NCBI GenBank assembly: GCA_002335345.1
Contig: DDCS01000063.1
Location: 1 to 10,776 of the forward strand
Direction of reading: 5' to 3'
DNA from: Flavobacteriaceae bacterium UBA2000
GTDB lineage: Bacteria > Bacteroidota > Bacteroidia > Flavobacteriales > Flavobacteriaceae
Length of the DNA stretch: 10,776 nucleotides
Part shown: positions 1 to 8,600 of the stretch, piece after piece
Numbering within the stretch: position 1 is the first letter of the stretch
How the letters are laid out: the number at the start of each line of letters is the position of its first letter
Position numbers and translations under genes: made by a program
Notes under the pieces: generated by a model
Seen by the model: only the letters and a program-made list of their open reading frames with translations
The model's database searches: none
Told to the model about the DNA's origin: nothing

Positions 1-57
1 AACTTCTTGCAAAAATAAATCCGACTTTAATAATTCGGCGACACTACTTGTTCTCAT
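1..57 (-). CDS. asnS: 5' end of a leftward gene, probably asparagine--tRNA ligase (partial)
   Basis: Only the first 19 codons lie in the window; they begin at an ATG (57-55) and read MRTSSVAELLKSDLFLQEV without a stop to the left edge. The gene is supported by a well-formed Bacteroidota promoter about 43 bases upstream and an A/T-rich leader. The pattern 'VxELLxS...LQEV' resembles, from memory, the N-terminus of flavobacterial asparaginyl-tRNA synthetases, just ahead of the anticodon-binding OB fold. That enzyme charges tRNA-Asn with asparagine in the cytoplasm. No catalytic motif is inside the window, so the product name is an inference from 19 residues. That a gene starts here is much surer than its identity. 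The upstream MMPL gene runs in the same direction but ends 108 bases away, and the intervening promoter suggests separate transcription. Confidence 0.55.
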   Translation of the reverse strand, partial: MRTSSVAELLKSDLFLQEV

Positions 58-99
58 TGTTGAAAATTGATTTTTGATATTATCTTATAAATGAAGCGA

Positions 100-130
100 C
101 AAAGATACTTTTTTGAAGTAAAATGACCAA
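100..130 (-). promoter_or_regulatory. Bacteroidota-type promoter for the leftward gene at 57
   Basis: On the minus strand a perfect TATCTTTG (-7 element, consensus TAnnTTTG; plus-strand 107-100) is preceded by TTG (plus-strand 130-128) at a spacing of 20 bases. This matches the -33/-7 arrangement described for Bacteroides and Flavobacterium primary sigma factors. Transcription would start near 93-95, giving a leader of about 37 bases before the ATG at 57. The site lies in the gap after the MMPL stop codon. Confidence 0.7.
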
Positions 131-165
131 TCAATATGGCTTGATTCCTTATAGAATCTTAATAC

Positions 166-2556
166 TTACTCTTTTTCTTGCTCTTCTTGCGGTATAATTT
201 TGATAGATGGTTCTTTAAATACCTTTTTGTTGGCGATTTTATCTTCAAAAGTTAATAGCAAAGAAGGTAACAAAAGTAGGTTAGAAACCATCGCAAATAA
301 TAGCGTAATAGAAACTAAACCTCCCAGGGCAATGGTGCCTCCAAAACTAGATACTGTAAAGACTAAAAATCCAAAGAAAAGAACAATAGAGGTATAAAAC
401 ATACTCACACCAGTTTCTCTTAAGGCCAAGAAAACGGATTTTTTAATTTTCCAGCCATGGGCGATGAGTTCTTGACGGTACTTGGCCAAAAAGTGAATGG
501 TATCGTCTACTGAAATCCCAAAAGCAATACTGAAGACTAAGATGGTAGAAGGTTTAATATCTACACCGAGAAATCCCATAAGCCCAGCCGTGATGAGCAA
601 GGGCAAAATGTTCGGAATTAAAGAGATAAGGATCATTTTTAAGTTACGAAACATCCACGCCATAAATAAGGCAATCAGAAAAATGGCCAATGACAAAGAC
701 AACAATAAATTGTTGACCAGATACTTAGTGCCTTTCTCAAAAATAAAGGCTTTTCCTGTGATCGAGATACTGTAACGATCCTCCGGGAATATTTTGGTAA
801 TTTCCTGGCGCAAATCCTCTTCAATCCGCTCAAATCGTTCGAGTTTCGTGTCTTTTAAAAATGCCGTAATTCGCGCATATTGCCCCGTAGTGTCTACGTA
901 ACTCGAAAGGAGGTTCGTGTTTTCTGCACCGCTTTGGGCATAGGAGAGGATAAAGGAACGCTCTTGGTTATTGGGGAGTTGAAAATATTCAGGATTGTTG
1001 TTGTAATAGGCCTGTTTGGAATACTTGACTAAGTTGACAATTGAAATGGGTTGTGAGAGTTCAGGAATATCATTGATGACCTGTTGCAAGGATTCCATGC
1101 GCTTTAGCGTCGCTAAATTCATCACTCCTTTCTTGCGTTTGGTATCCACTAAAATTTCAAGGGGCATGATCCCCTCGTATTCCTTTTCAAAAAACTTTAT
1201 GTCTTTGTAAAAGCCCATGCTTTTGGGCATATCGTCGATTAAACTGCCTGAGAGTTTAATTTGAAACATACCGATAATACTCATGCAGAGCATAATGATC
1301 GAGAGCGCATAAATGGCGATTCTGTGTTCGCGAACCATAAGCTCCATCCAATCGACAAAACGACCGATCCATCGTTTATTCAAGTGTTTGAGATGCTTGT
1401 ACTTTGGCACTGCCATAAAGCTGTAAATAATCGGAATGATAAAAAGCGATAACAGAAATATGGCAATAATATTAATCGAGGCAACAATACCAAATTCTTT
1501 GAGCAATTTACTGTTGGTCAAAATAAAGGTTCCAAAGCCAGAGGCAGTGGTGAGATTGGTCATCAGGGTGGCGTTTCCCACTTTACTGATCACCCTTTGT
1601 AAGGATTTGGCCTGGTTGCCGTGCCGTTTAATTTCTTGTTGGTATTTGTTGATCAAAAAGATACAATTGGGAATGCCAATAACAATAATTAGCGGTGGAA
1701 TAAGCGCCGTTAATACCGTGATTTCATAATGCATCAATCCCAAGAAACCAAAAGACCACATTACCCCGATTAAAACGGTCACCAGCGAAATAAAAGTCGC
1801 GCGATAGGAGCGGAAGAAAAAGAAAAAGATTAGCGAGGTAATGAGCATGGCCGCCCCGATAAACAAACTGATCTCATCGACGATATTTTTTGAATTGAGG
1901 GTTCTGATATACGGCATTCCCGAGGTGTGCACCTCGATACTCGTTTGCGCTTCAAAGGCCTCGATTTTTGGGATCAAATCACTGAGAATAAAATCCCTAC
2001 GGGCAAAGGTGTTGACGATACTTTTGTCCAGATATAAGGCCGTCCGTACAGAGTTTTTCGCGGGATTGTAAATAAGCCCCTCATAGAACGGTAATTTATT
2101 GAAAAGTTCATGCTTATAGCGCGCTATGGTATTTGGGGTAAATAGAGTATCGTCGATAAATGGGACGAGCTCAAATTCCTGCACATCTTTTCTTTTTTGT
2201 AATTTTTTTAAATCCCCAACCGATAGGCTTAGTTCGACCTCATCAAACGCCTGAAGTTCTTGGGAAAGTTTCATCCAAGCATTAAAGTTCTCCGGGGTAA
2301 AAAGGGTACTGTCTTTAACCCCTAAAACAATGAGGTTTCCTTCTTCGCCAAAAATATCCAAGAACTCATTGTACTCCAGATTATAGGGATGATCATCGGG
2401 TAATAAATTCGCTTCGGTGTAGGTAAAGCGCATGTGTTGCCACTGAGAGGCCATGAAAATGGTCACCAGAACAATTGCCGAGAGTATCCCAATACGATTG
2501 CGTAGTATAAAACGGGCTACCGCACTCCAAAATCCTATGCTAAAGAGTTTTTCCAA
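166..2556 (-). CDS. MMPL/RND-superfamily (patched-type) transporter, 12 TM
   Basis: This 796-residue inner-membrane protein has the duplicated RND layout: TM1 about 18-38, a large periplasmic loop to about 228, TM2-6 (229-382), TM7 (411-432), a second loop to about 612, and TM8-12 (613-770). The segments 229-382 and 613-770 resemble the sterol-sensing/MMPL domain. TM10 carries GISVDDTIHF (680-689), the acidic pair expected in the proton relay. The matching place in TM4 reads GIPNCIFLINKY (294-305), with no acidic residue. Family members export lipids or hydrophobic compounds using the proton gradient; the substrate here is unknown. The start is TTG at 2556: an in-frame TAA lies four codons upstream, no ATG intervenes, and the next internal Met (35) lies inside TM1. 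A -7 element at 2576-2583 fits this start. The charged C-terminal tail (771-796) is cytoplasmic. No symbol is assigned because the family has no settled name in this phylum. Confidence 0.9.
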   Translation of the reverse strand: MEKLFSIGFWSAVARFILRNRIGILSAIVLVTIFMASQWQHMRFTYTEANLLPDDHPYNLEYNEFLDIFGEEGNLIVLGVKDSTLFTPENFNAWMKLSQELQAFDEVELSLSVGDLKKLQKRKDVQEFELVPFIDDTLFTPNTIARYKHELFNKLPFYEGLIYNPAKNSVRTALYLDKSIVNTFARRDFILSDLIPKIEAFEAQTSIEVHTSGMPYIRTLNSKNIVDEISLFIGAAMLITSLIFFFFFRSYRATFISLVTVLIGVMWSFGFLGLMHYEITVLTALIPPLIIVIGIPNCIFLINKYQQEIKRHGNQAKSLQRVISKVGNATLMTNLTTASGFGTFILTNSKLLKEFGIVASINIIAIFLLSLFIIPIIYSFMAVPKYKHLKHLNKRWIGRFVDWMELMVREHRIAIYALSIIMLCMSIIGMFQIKLSGSLIDDMPKSMGFYKDIKFFEKEYEGIMPLEILVDTKRKKGVMNLATLKRMESLQQVINDIPELSQPISIVNLVKYSKQAYYNNNPEYFQLPNNQERSFILSYAQSGAENTNLLSSYVDTTGQYARITAFLKDTKLERFERIEEDLRQEITKIFPEDRYSISITGKAFIFEKGTKYLVNNLLLSLSLAIFLIALFMAWMFRNLKMILISLIPNILPLLITAGLMGFLGVDIKPSTILVFSIAFGISVDDTIHFLAKYRQELIAHGWKIKKSVFLALRETGVSMFYTSIVLFFGFLVFTVSSFGGTIALGGLVSITLLFAMVSNLLLLPSLLLTFEDKIANKKVFKEPSIKIIPQEEQEKE

Positions 2557-2575
2557 TGGCTCAGTTTAACGTGCG

Positions 2576-2583
2576 CAAAGGTA
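2576..2583 (-). promoter_or_regulatory. -7 promoter element for the MMPL transporter gene
   Basis: The minus strand reads TACCTTTG, matching TAnnTTTG, 20 bases upstream of the TTG start at 2556. A transcript beginning near 2570 would have a leader of about 14 bases. No convincing TTG is found at the usual -33 distance; the nearest TTTG is only about seven bases upstream of the -7 element. Its position between the strong terminator at 2635-2671 and the gene supports it. Confidence 0.5.
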
Positions 2584-2634
2584 TAAAAATCAAACCCATT
2601 GGCCTTGAGCGAGGCAGCGTTAAATTTTTGAGAA

Positions 2635-2671
2635 AAAACTAAGGGCGGCCCGCAGGGCCGCCCTTAGTTTT
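2635..2671 (-). terminator. Strong intrinsic terminator of the three-gene secretion unit
   Basis: Two perfectly complementary 17-base arms (2635-2651 and 2655-2671) flank a three-base loop. Each arm has a GC-rich core (GGGCGGCCC / GGGCCGCCC) with A/T ends. Read leftward, the stem finishes in a run of six T followed by CTC, a classic factor-independent terminator. It lies 88 bases past the OmpA gene's stop and upstream of the MMPL promoter, so it insulates the two units. Read rightward it also ends in TTTT, so it could work in both directions, but no rightward gene feeds into it. Confidence 0.88.
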
Positions 2672-2758
2672 AGGGGATTATTTTTATTTTAGTTTGTTGC
2701 TTTGATCAGGGACTTTGCTTAATCGCCAAGCGCTGAACAGTTTGTCAGCCTTGAGGCT

Positions 2759-4645
2759 TTATTCATTTACGATAATGAACTCAGATCGACGGTTTTTCTC
2801 GTGATCTTCTTCAGTACAGTTATCGCCGCAATTCACCACAGGTTGATCTTCACCAAAGCCTTGTCCGCTGATACGAGAAGCATCGATACCTTGGTCAATC
2901 ACGTATTGAACCGTAGCTTGTGCACGACGATCAGAAAGCGCTCGGTTGTAATCAGCGTTCCCTTGGGTATCTGAGTGACTTTCTACGCGTACCACGAGTT
3001 TAGGGTATTTATTCATGATTTCGACCAAGCGATCGAGTTCAAAGGCTGCTTGAGGTTTGATATCGCTTTTGTTGTAATCAAATAAAATAGTTTCAAGCTC
3101 GATTTTATCGTCAACAATTATGGCCTCAACAGGCTTTAATTTTAAGGTCTTGTTCATACTTCCGTTGCCACTTGCAGGCACATCGATCGTGGTGGGCTCA
3201 AATCCGGCGTACTGTGCAGAAACAGTAAGGGGCGTATTGCAAGCGCCCATAAGTTGGCCTGTTCCCGATTCTGATGTTTGAATGGTGCTCAAGCGCTCAG
3301 AGCTGCCGTCTCCTAAACTCACCCGTGCGCCAAATAGAGGTTCATCGGTATAAGCATTGACGACCAATACATCAATGGTCACATCACAAGGCGGTACTTT
3401 TGGCGTTACTTGGTAAATGTCGTCCATTCCTTTTCCTCCTTCGCGATTTGAGGACACAAAACCTGATTTAGTTTCTGGATTATAAATGAAGGCAAAATCA
3501 TCACCAGCACTGTTGGCACCATTACCTAGGTTTTGTACCGTTCCAAATCCATCATTTTGTGCGTCGGCTTTGAACACATCAAGTCCGCCTAGACCCATAT
3601 GGCCATTACTGGCAAAATAAAGGGTTCCGTTACTGTCTAATGAAGGGAATAGTTCTTTGCCCCCAGTGTTGATACCACTACCTAAGTTTTCAGGAGTGCC
3701 AAAACTTCCATCTTCGTTAATGGATACTTGATACAGGTCTGAAGCGCCGAAGCCACCAGGCATGTCACTTACAAAATAAAGTGTTTTACCGTCTGGACTT
3801 AGTGCAGGATGCCCTACAGAGTATTCCGAATTATTAAAGGGCACTGGATAGACGCCTTTCCAACCACCATTGACAAGTTCAGAATAATACAAATTAATTT
3901 GATTTACCCCATTTTCATCTTTGACGTACTTACCGTCTAAATAGTCATTGCGATCAAAATACAAACGCTTACCATCTGCGGATAGCGCCACGCCCCCTTC
4001 ATGATATTTGGTGTTGACATCCCCTTCTAAGATTTTGGCATTTTTAATGGTATTGCCAACAAGTTCTGCTTTGTAAACATCTAAAAATGGCTGATCATCC
4101 CAATGATATTTTTTGCGTGAAGTATTGCGTGATGAGGTGAAATAAAAATCTTTTCCGGCCAAAGTCCCGCCAAATTCAGAAAATTCGGTGTTGATGTCGC
4201 TCATATTTTTGGCATCAAAAGCAGGGAAGGCTTGGAGCATTTCAGCGATAGCCATTGGATTGTCTAAAAAGGCTTTTGCCCGCGAATCCTCCGGTTTTTC
4301 AGCGGCAAATTTATTCATATACATATCGTGCTCACTGAGGTTACCACTGGCTTTAAGGACCTGAGCATAGGTGTAGAACACCTCAGGGTTTACTTTTCGG
4401 CCTTTGACCACCCGCTTAAAATAGGTTGCCGCACCCTTCAAATCATTAATTTGATAATAACAATAGCCGAGTTGTTCAAAAACGTAACGACTGCCTTTGC
4501 CGCGCTTTAACAATTTCAGGTAGGCCTCTGTAGCATCAGCATAAGCCATACCCTGATAGAGTTCATCCGCCTTTTTAGTGTCTTTATCTTGTGCTGACCC
4601 GATAACAAAGGTCAAACAAAGGAGTAGAGTGATAATATTTTTCAT
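2759..4645 (-). CDS. TPR/PD40/OmpA-domain protein with PorE-like architecture
   Basis: This is a 628-residue periplasmic protein using the ATG at 4645. Domain order: signal peptide 1-18 (MKNIITLLLCLTFVIGSA, then Q); TPR-like helices about 24-130; a beta-propeller-like region with PD40 repeats (ALSADGKRLYF 220-230, ALSPDGKTLYF 281-291, related repeats near 157, 334 and 384); a carboxypeptidase-regulatory-like fold about 422-507; and an OmpA C-terminal domain 515-628. The OmpA domain has HSD (557-559), NxxLSxxRA from 567, a Cys pair (606, 610) and a final NRRSEF, so it should bind peptidoglycan. This order matches PorE of Porphyromonas gingivalis, a T9SS component. An in-frame ATG at 4669 overlaps the porP stop (TAATG) and would add eight residues; the inner start is preferred because it gives a standard Lys-led signal peptide. 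It is last in the unit and probably anchors the neighbouring PorP/SprF protein to the cell wall (inference). Confidence 0.9.
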   Translation of the reverse strand: MKNIITLLLCLTFVIGSAQDKDTKKADELYQGMAYADATEAYLKLLKRGKGSRYVFEQLGYCYYQINDLKGAATYFKRVVKGRKVNPEVFYTYAQVLKASGNLSEHDMYMNKFAAEKPEDSRAKAFLDNPMAIAEMLQAFPAFDAKNMSDINTEFSEFGGTLAGKDFYFTSSRNTSRKKYHWDDQPFLDVYKAELVGNTIKNAKILEGDVNTKYHEGGVALSADGKRLYFDRNDYLDGKYVKDENGVNQINLYYSELVNGGWKGVYPVPFNNSEYSVGHPALSPDGKTLYFVSDMPGGFGASDLYQVSINEDGSFGTPENLGSGINTGGKELFPSLDSNGTLYFASNGHMGLGGLDVFKADAQNDGFGTVQNLGNGANSAGDDFAFIYNPETKSGFVSSNREGGKGMDDIYQVTPKVPPCDVTIDVLVVNAYTDEPLFGARVSLGDGSSERLSTIQTSESGTGQLMGACNTPLTVSAQYAGFEPTTIDVPASGNGSMNKTLKLKPVEAIIVDDKIELETILFDYNKSDIKPQAAFELDRLVEIMNKYPKLVVRVESHSDTQGNADYNRALSDRRAQATVQYVIDQGIDASRISGQGFGEDQPVVNCGDNCTEEDHEKNRRSEFIIVNE

Positions 4646-4668
4646 TTTAATGGAATTAAAATTTAGCA

Positions 4669-5571
4669 TTAGAAGTAGCGCGGAGAACGCAGTGTTTTTG
4701 GATTAGAGATCAGGTCAAAAGTAATCACCACTTCGTGTGAGGCTGAAGCGACTGCACTGAGTTCACTCATCACGTGGTCATAAGCATATCCGATGCGCAA
4801 AAAGGGCGCCACTTGAAAGCCTAAGAGTCCGCTAAATGAATCTTCCGTTCTGTAAGAGGTTCCGATTTCAAACTTCTCAAGGAATAAAGCGTTGAGGTTC
4901 AAATCAATTGAGGTTGGTGCCCCAAACGCGGATTTTATCATCGTAGAAGGTTTCAACTTAATATTATCGTTGACTTGAAATACATAACCGGCGGTCACAA
5001 AGTAGTGATTGACTTCGCTTCCGTATTGTAGTCCATTTTCATCAAGATGTACGCTATTGAGCATATTCGGCACCGATAAGCCAAAGTAATAGTTGTCGCT
5101 GTAAAGAAACGCTCCAGCCCCTACATTGGGATAGGTATTGTTGATGTCTACCGCAAAAAATGGATCATTCGGGTCTTGAATTTCAAGACTGGTGAGGCCC
5201 ACATCATGAAATGTTGCTCCAGCTTTAATCCCCAGTGCCAATTTCAGTTGCTCACTCATTTGAAGCGTGTAAGAGAAATCGACCATGACATTGGTCTCTT
5301 TTACCGGTCCTAATTCATCTTTTATGGCGGAGAGACCTAAGCCTACTTTATCATTCACTGGAGCATGGCCAGAAAGGGTAAAGGTAGTAGGGGCTCCCTC
5401 AAGACCAGACCATTGTTGGCGAAATAGAGTCGTTACTGACAAGGATTCTTTCAGTCCTGCGTATGCCGGATTCACCACGTTCATGTTGTACATGTATTGG
5501 GTGTACTGCGGATCTTGCTGAGCGGAAGCGGTCAGACTGATCAGGAGTATTGCGATGGCTAATTTTTTCAT
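4669..5571 (-). CDS. PorP/SprF family type IX secretion outer-membrane protein
   Basis: A 300-residue protein with a signal peptide (1-17, MKKLAIAILLISLTASA) followed at once by the family signature QDPQYTQYMYN...NPAYAG (19-39) and RQQWSGLEGAPTT (51-63). The rest is alternating beta-strand sequence typical of an outer-membrane barrel, and it ends SPRYF. The length fits PorP/SprF proteins (about 300). Members act in type IX secretion. SprF is needed for secretion of the adhesin SprB in Flavobacterium, and paralogues usually sit beside a cargo with a type B C-terminal domain, as here. The gene starts 32 bases after the cargo gene and is followed by the OmpA gene, so co-transcription is likely. 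Its start is preceded by a 17-base leader element shared with the cargo gene. The symbol is left blank because genomes carry several paralogues and this is not necessarily porP or sprF itself. Confidence 0.93.
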   Translation of the reverse strand: MKKLAIAILLISLTASAQQDPQYTQYMYNMNVVNPAYAGLKESLSVTTLFRQQWSGLEGAPTTFTLSGHAPVNDKVGLGLSAIKDELGPVKETNVMVDFSYTLQMSEQLKLALGIKAGATFHDVGLTSLEIQDPNDPFFAVDINNTYPNVGAGAFLYSDNYYFGLSVPNMLNSVHLDENGLQYGSEVNHYFVTAGYVFQVNDNIKLKPSTMIKSAFGAPTSIDLNLNALFLEKFEIGTSYRTEDSFSGLLGFQVAPFLRIGYAYDHVMSELSAVASASHEVVITFDLISNPKTLRSPRYF

Positions 5572-5588
5572 TATGCTTGGTAGTTATT
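5572..5588 (-). repeat. Leader repeat copy 2, immediately ahead of the PorP/SprF start
   Basis: On the minus strand AATAACTACCAAGCATA runs directly into the ATG at 5571. It matches 16 of 17 bases with 9354-9370 upstream of the cargo gene, the one difference being G versus T. No comparable copy precedes the OmpA gene, the MMPL gene or hflX. It lacks a purine-rich Shine-Dalgarno core. Function is unknown; a translation-initiation element or a duplicated leader are both possible. Confidence 0.6.
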
Positions 5589-5603
5589 TCTGATTGAGTT
5601 TGA

Positions 5604-8600
5604 TTAGTTGGCGGTTTGATTTACATAAACCCAGCCGGTGACCACTTCTCCGTATTCGTCATTCGGTTCGGTAAATTTGATCACATAGTAGTAGGTTCCG
5701 GTAATTAGATCACTTCCATCTTGGTCCACACCACAGAATTCGTTGACATAATTATCTTGACTAAAGACATTCGTGCCATATCGGTTGTAGATATCGATGC
5801 TAAAAGCACCAAATCTATCGGCGATGAATTCTAAATCAAAACAGTCGTTTAGGTCATCCCCGTTTGGAGAAATCCCCTGAGGGATAACACAATTAAACTG
5901 TGTAACGGTAATGCTTTTACTGTTGCTACAATCGCCTTCTGAAAGGGTTACCGTAAATGTACGTGGGTCGTTACTTGAAGTTTGCGTGCCCCAATCGATA
6001 ATATAGTTAGGCCCTGTTCCGACCAATTCTCCATTTTCTCTCCATTGGAAACTACCTACATTACTGTTTGTGGCAGCGACCAGGGTTTGTTTTAATGAAC
6101 CCGCATCAGGCAGACATTCTTCTGTTAATGCTAAATCGAGCTCAGGCCCAACGAGAACACTTTGTTCTCCAGCGCAATCCCCGACACTCACAATTACCGT
6201 ATAGGTCCCTGCGGTTGTTGGATTGTACGTAGCCTGGTCGGCCCCTGCGATTTGCTCGCCGTCGAGCAGCCAAACAAAGCTGACATCGTCTAAAGCGTAA
6301 TTATCTGGGGTGGCATCCAAAATGGTATCTGGTCCGGCACAAGTGTCTCCCCCTAAGTCGAACATTGGTTGCTCATAGCGCACGGCGACAAAACCAATGG
6401 TGGTGGCATCACAAGGCTCTAAAGCAACGGTCACTGAATACCCTCCAGCGGCCATAGGGGTATACATAGGGTTGGTGCTCACTACGTTGCCCTGAGCATC
6501 CGCCCAAGTATAGGACACAAAATTTAAATCAATATTTGGATTCTGAGGCGTAGCATCTAACTCTGGGAAGGGGTCTCCCTCACAAACGCTGACCACAGAA
6601 GGAATGTTGATGTCGAAATTAACCGCAGGATTCACGATTAAATCAAAATCCACAACAGCAAAACACAGAGGCTCCAAGGCTTTTTCAACGCGCACAAACA
6701 CGGTCTCTGGATTTGACGTATTGGTATAGGCGTTCGGGAAAGCAATGGCATTCAAATTAACCTCTGCCTCCAACTGACTGAGGTGGAAACTGATGTTAAA
6801 GTTGTTTGGAGATTGACCATTTAACATCTCTGGAATAACTGAGGTCAAATCAAATACGCCTTGACCACTTCCAGTGGTGTCACAAGTCCCAAGGTCTGCA
6901 GGGGTAACAATCTCTGGCGTACTATTCAAGTAAGACAACGAAATGTCATCGATCGCCAGATCATTACCACATCCTCCCGGAGCGTTATTGATCAAGACTA
7001 GTTGAATATCACTATTGGCTCCAGTATTGAAAGAAATAAAGAACTCTTGCCAATCAGGGTCTGGACCATTCGGGATATCTCCGGTTACGGTTTCTTCTAA
7101 AATATTGCCCATCATATCTTCGATGCGGAAACGCACATTCGATGGCACACTATTCCCGCCACAAATACCACTGTCCGTATCATAAACTGTTGTAATCCAT
7201 GCACTGAAGGAATAATCTGTAGTCGGATTTAAGGAAATAGTACGTCTGTAAAATTCGCCTACAGGGATGTCCGCATTGACAAATAACATTCTTCCGTTTG
7301 TATCGCCTTCTGTATGGTCTTCCATACTCGGGTGCCATCCTGTGTTAAAGCCTGCAGAGGTATTGCTTATGGCATATTCACCATCTTCAATTTGACCTCC
7401 TGTATAGCAGGTATAGGTCGTAGTTGCCCCATTTAAATTACAGGATAATCCGGTGCCTGTACCGAAGGTCTCTTGGAAGTCGATATCCTCACATTGAGGC
7501 TCAATGGTACATGGGCTGGTCAAAAATACCACTTCGACACTCTCGATGACAGTACAGCCATTTCCTTCGATCTCAACAGTGTAGACTCCCGAAGTGGTTA
7601 CCGCAAGACTCTGAGAGGTGGCTCCAGTATTCCAAAGGAAAGTCACGTCACCAGCAGAAATTCCGTCTAGTTCAGCAAATAGGGTTACAGTTGGGGTGTC
7701 GCAAACCACCTGATCCGGACCGAGATCTGCAGTAAACCCGGCGTTTGAGGAAGGGGTTACAACCACATCATCTGTGATGGTTTCTGTTGTCCCGCCCGGG
7801 GTTTCAAAGATCGAAACCGCGGTGAAAGTTGTTTCTACCTGAGGACATACCGTAATGGCTAGGTCCGTGCCAATAACCGCACCTGTATCATCGCGCCACT
7901 CAAAACTAAAGCTTGTGCTTGGCGCGCCATCCGGAACAAATCTCCAAGTTTCATTTGTCGCTTCCCAGAAACCAGTGTTGCGTGTTAGGGGCACACTGTA
8001 TTCATTAAAGTTATTACCAACAAGCCCTACGGCTGCAAGCCCATCATTCCAATCAGGACATGCTGGCTTGTCAATGAGGTTTACGTCGATCACATTAAGT
8101 GATTCGTACAATAAAATTTGTTGGGTCGTAAAAAATCCTGTACAACTGCTGCCGAAATGAGGCATTTCGAACACGTTCATCACAAAAATACGGTACGGCG
8201 CATCACCTGTAATGTAATAATTCATTCTCGATGGATCGGGATCAATCGCAGGATTCAGATCATGAAACGCTCCGTAAATAGTATTCAGCGGAAAATTCGG
8301 TTCAGTATTAGGGATTTGATCTGCAGGATCCATTGACCATCCGTTATATTGATCGGCCAGCGATAAGTCAAAGCTAATTTGACCATTGGCCCCCATGACC
8401 AGTTGACTGTAGGTGTTACCAAAATATTCAAAATCAAAGCCCATTGGAATCGGGAAACTCCAACGATCATCAATGAGGAGGTTTGTAGGGGTTCCCCCGG
8501 TAAGTGGCGGTAAGTCACAAAATGGCCCTTGAATTTGATAAGAGGTCGTTCCGCGACCAGGGACCGCCAATAATTCGGCCTCTAGGTCAACACAGGGGCC

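Noticed and set aside
143..158. GATTC/GAATC inverted repeat after the MMPL stop, a possible terminator.
   Set aside because: The stem is only five pairs, A/T-rich, and no T-run follows on the minus strand.
2732..2749. GCTGA/TCAGC hairpin just past the OmpA-domain stop.
   Set aside because: It is a five-pair stem with an eight-base loop and no T-run; the far stronger hairpin at 2635-2671 explains termination.
4716..4723. Minus-strand TACTTTTG, a perfect TAnnTTTG match about 70 bases upstream of the OmpA-domain start.
   Set aside because: It lies within the PorP/SprF coding sequence with no TTG at the -33 distance, and a motif with six fixed bases is expected by chance two or three times per strand in a window this size.
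7473..8518. Several open frames of 65-101 codons inside the large secreted-protein gene on both strands.
   Set aside because: They overlap a continuous 1247-codon frame with clear domains, have no promoter or leader of their own and show no recognisable protein features.
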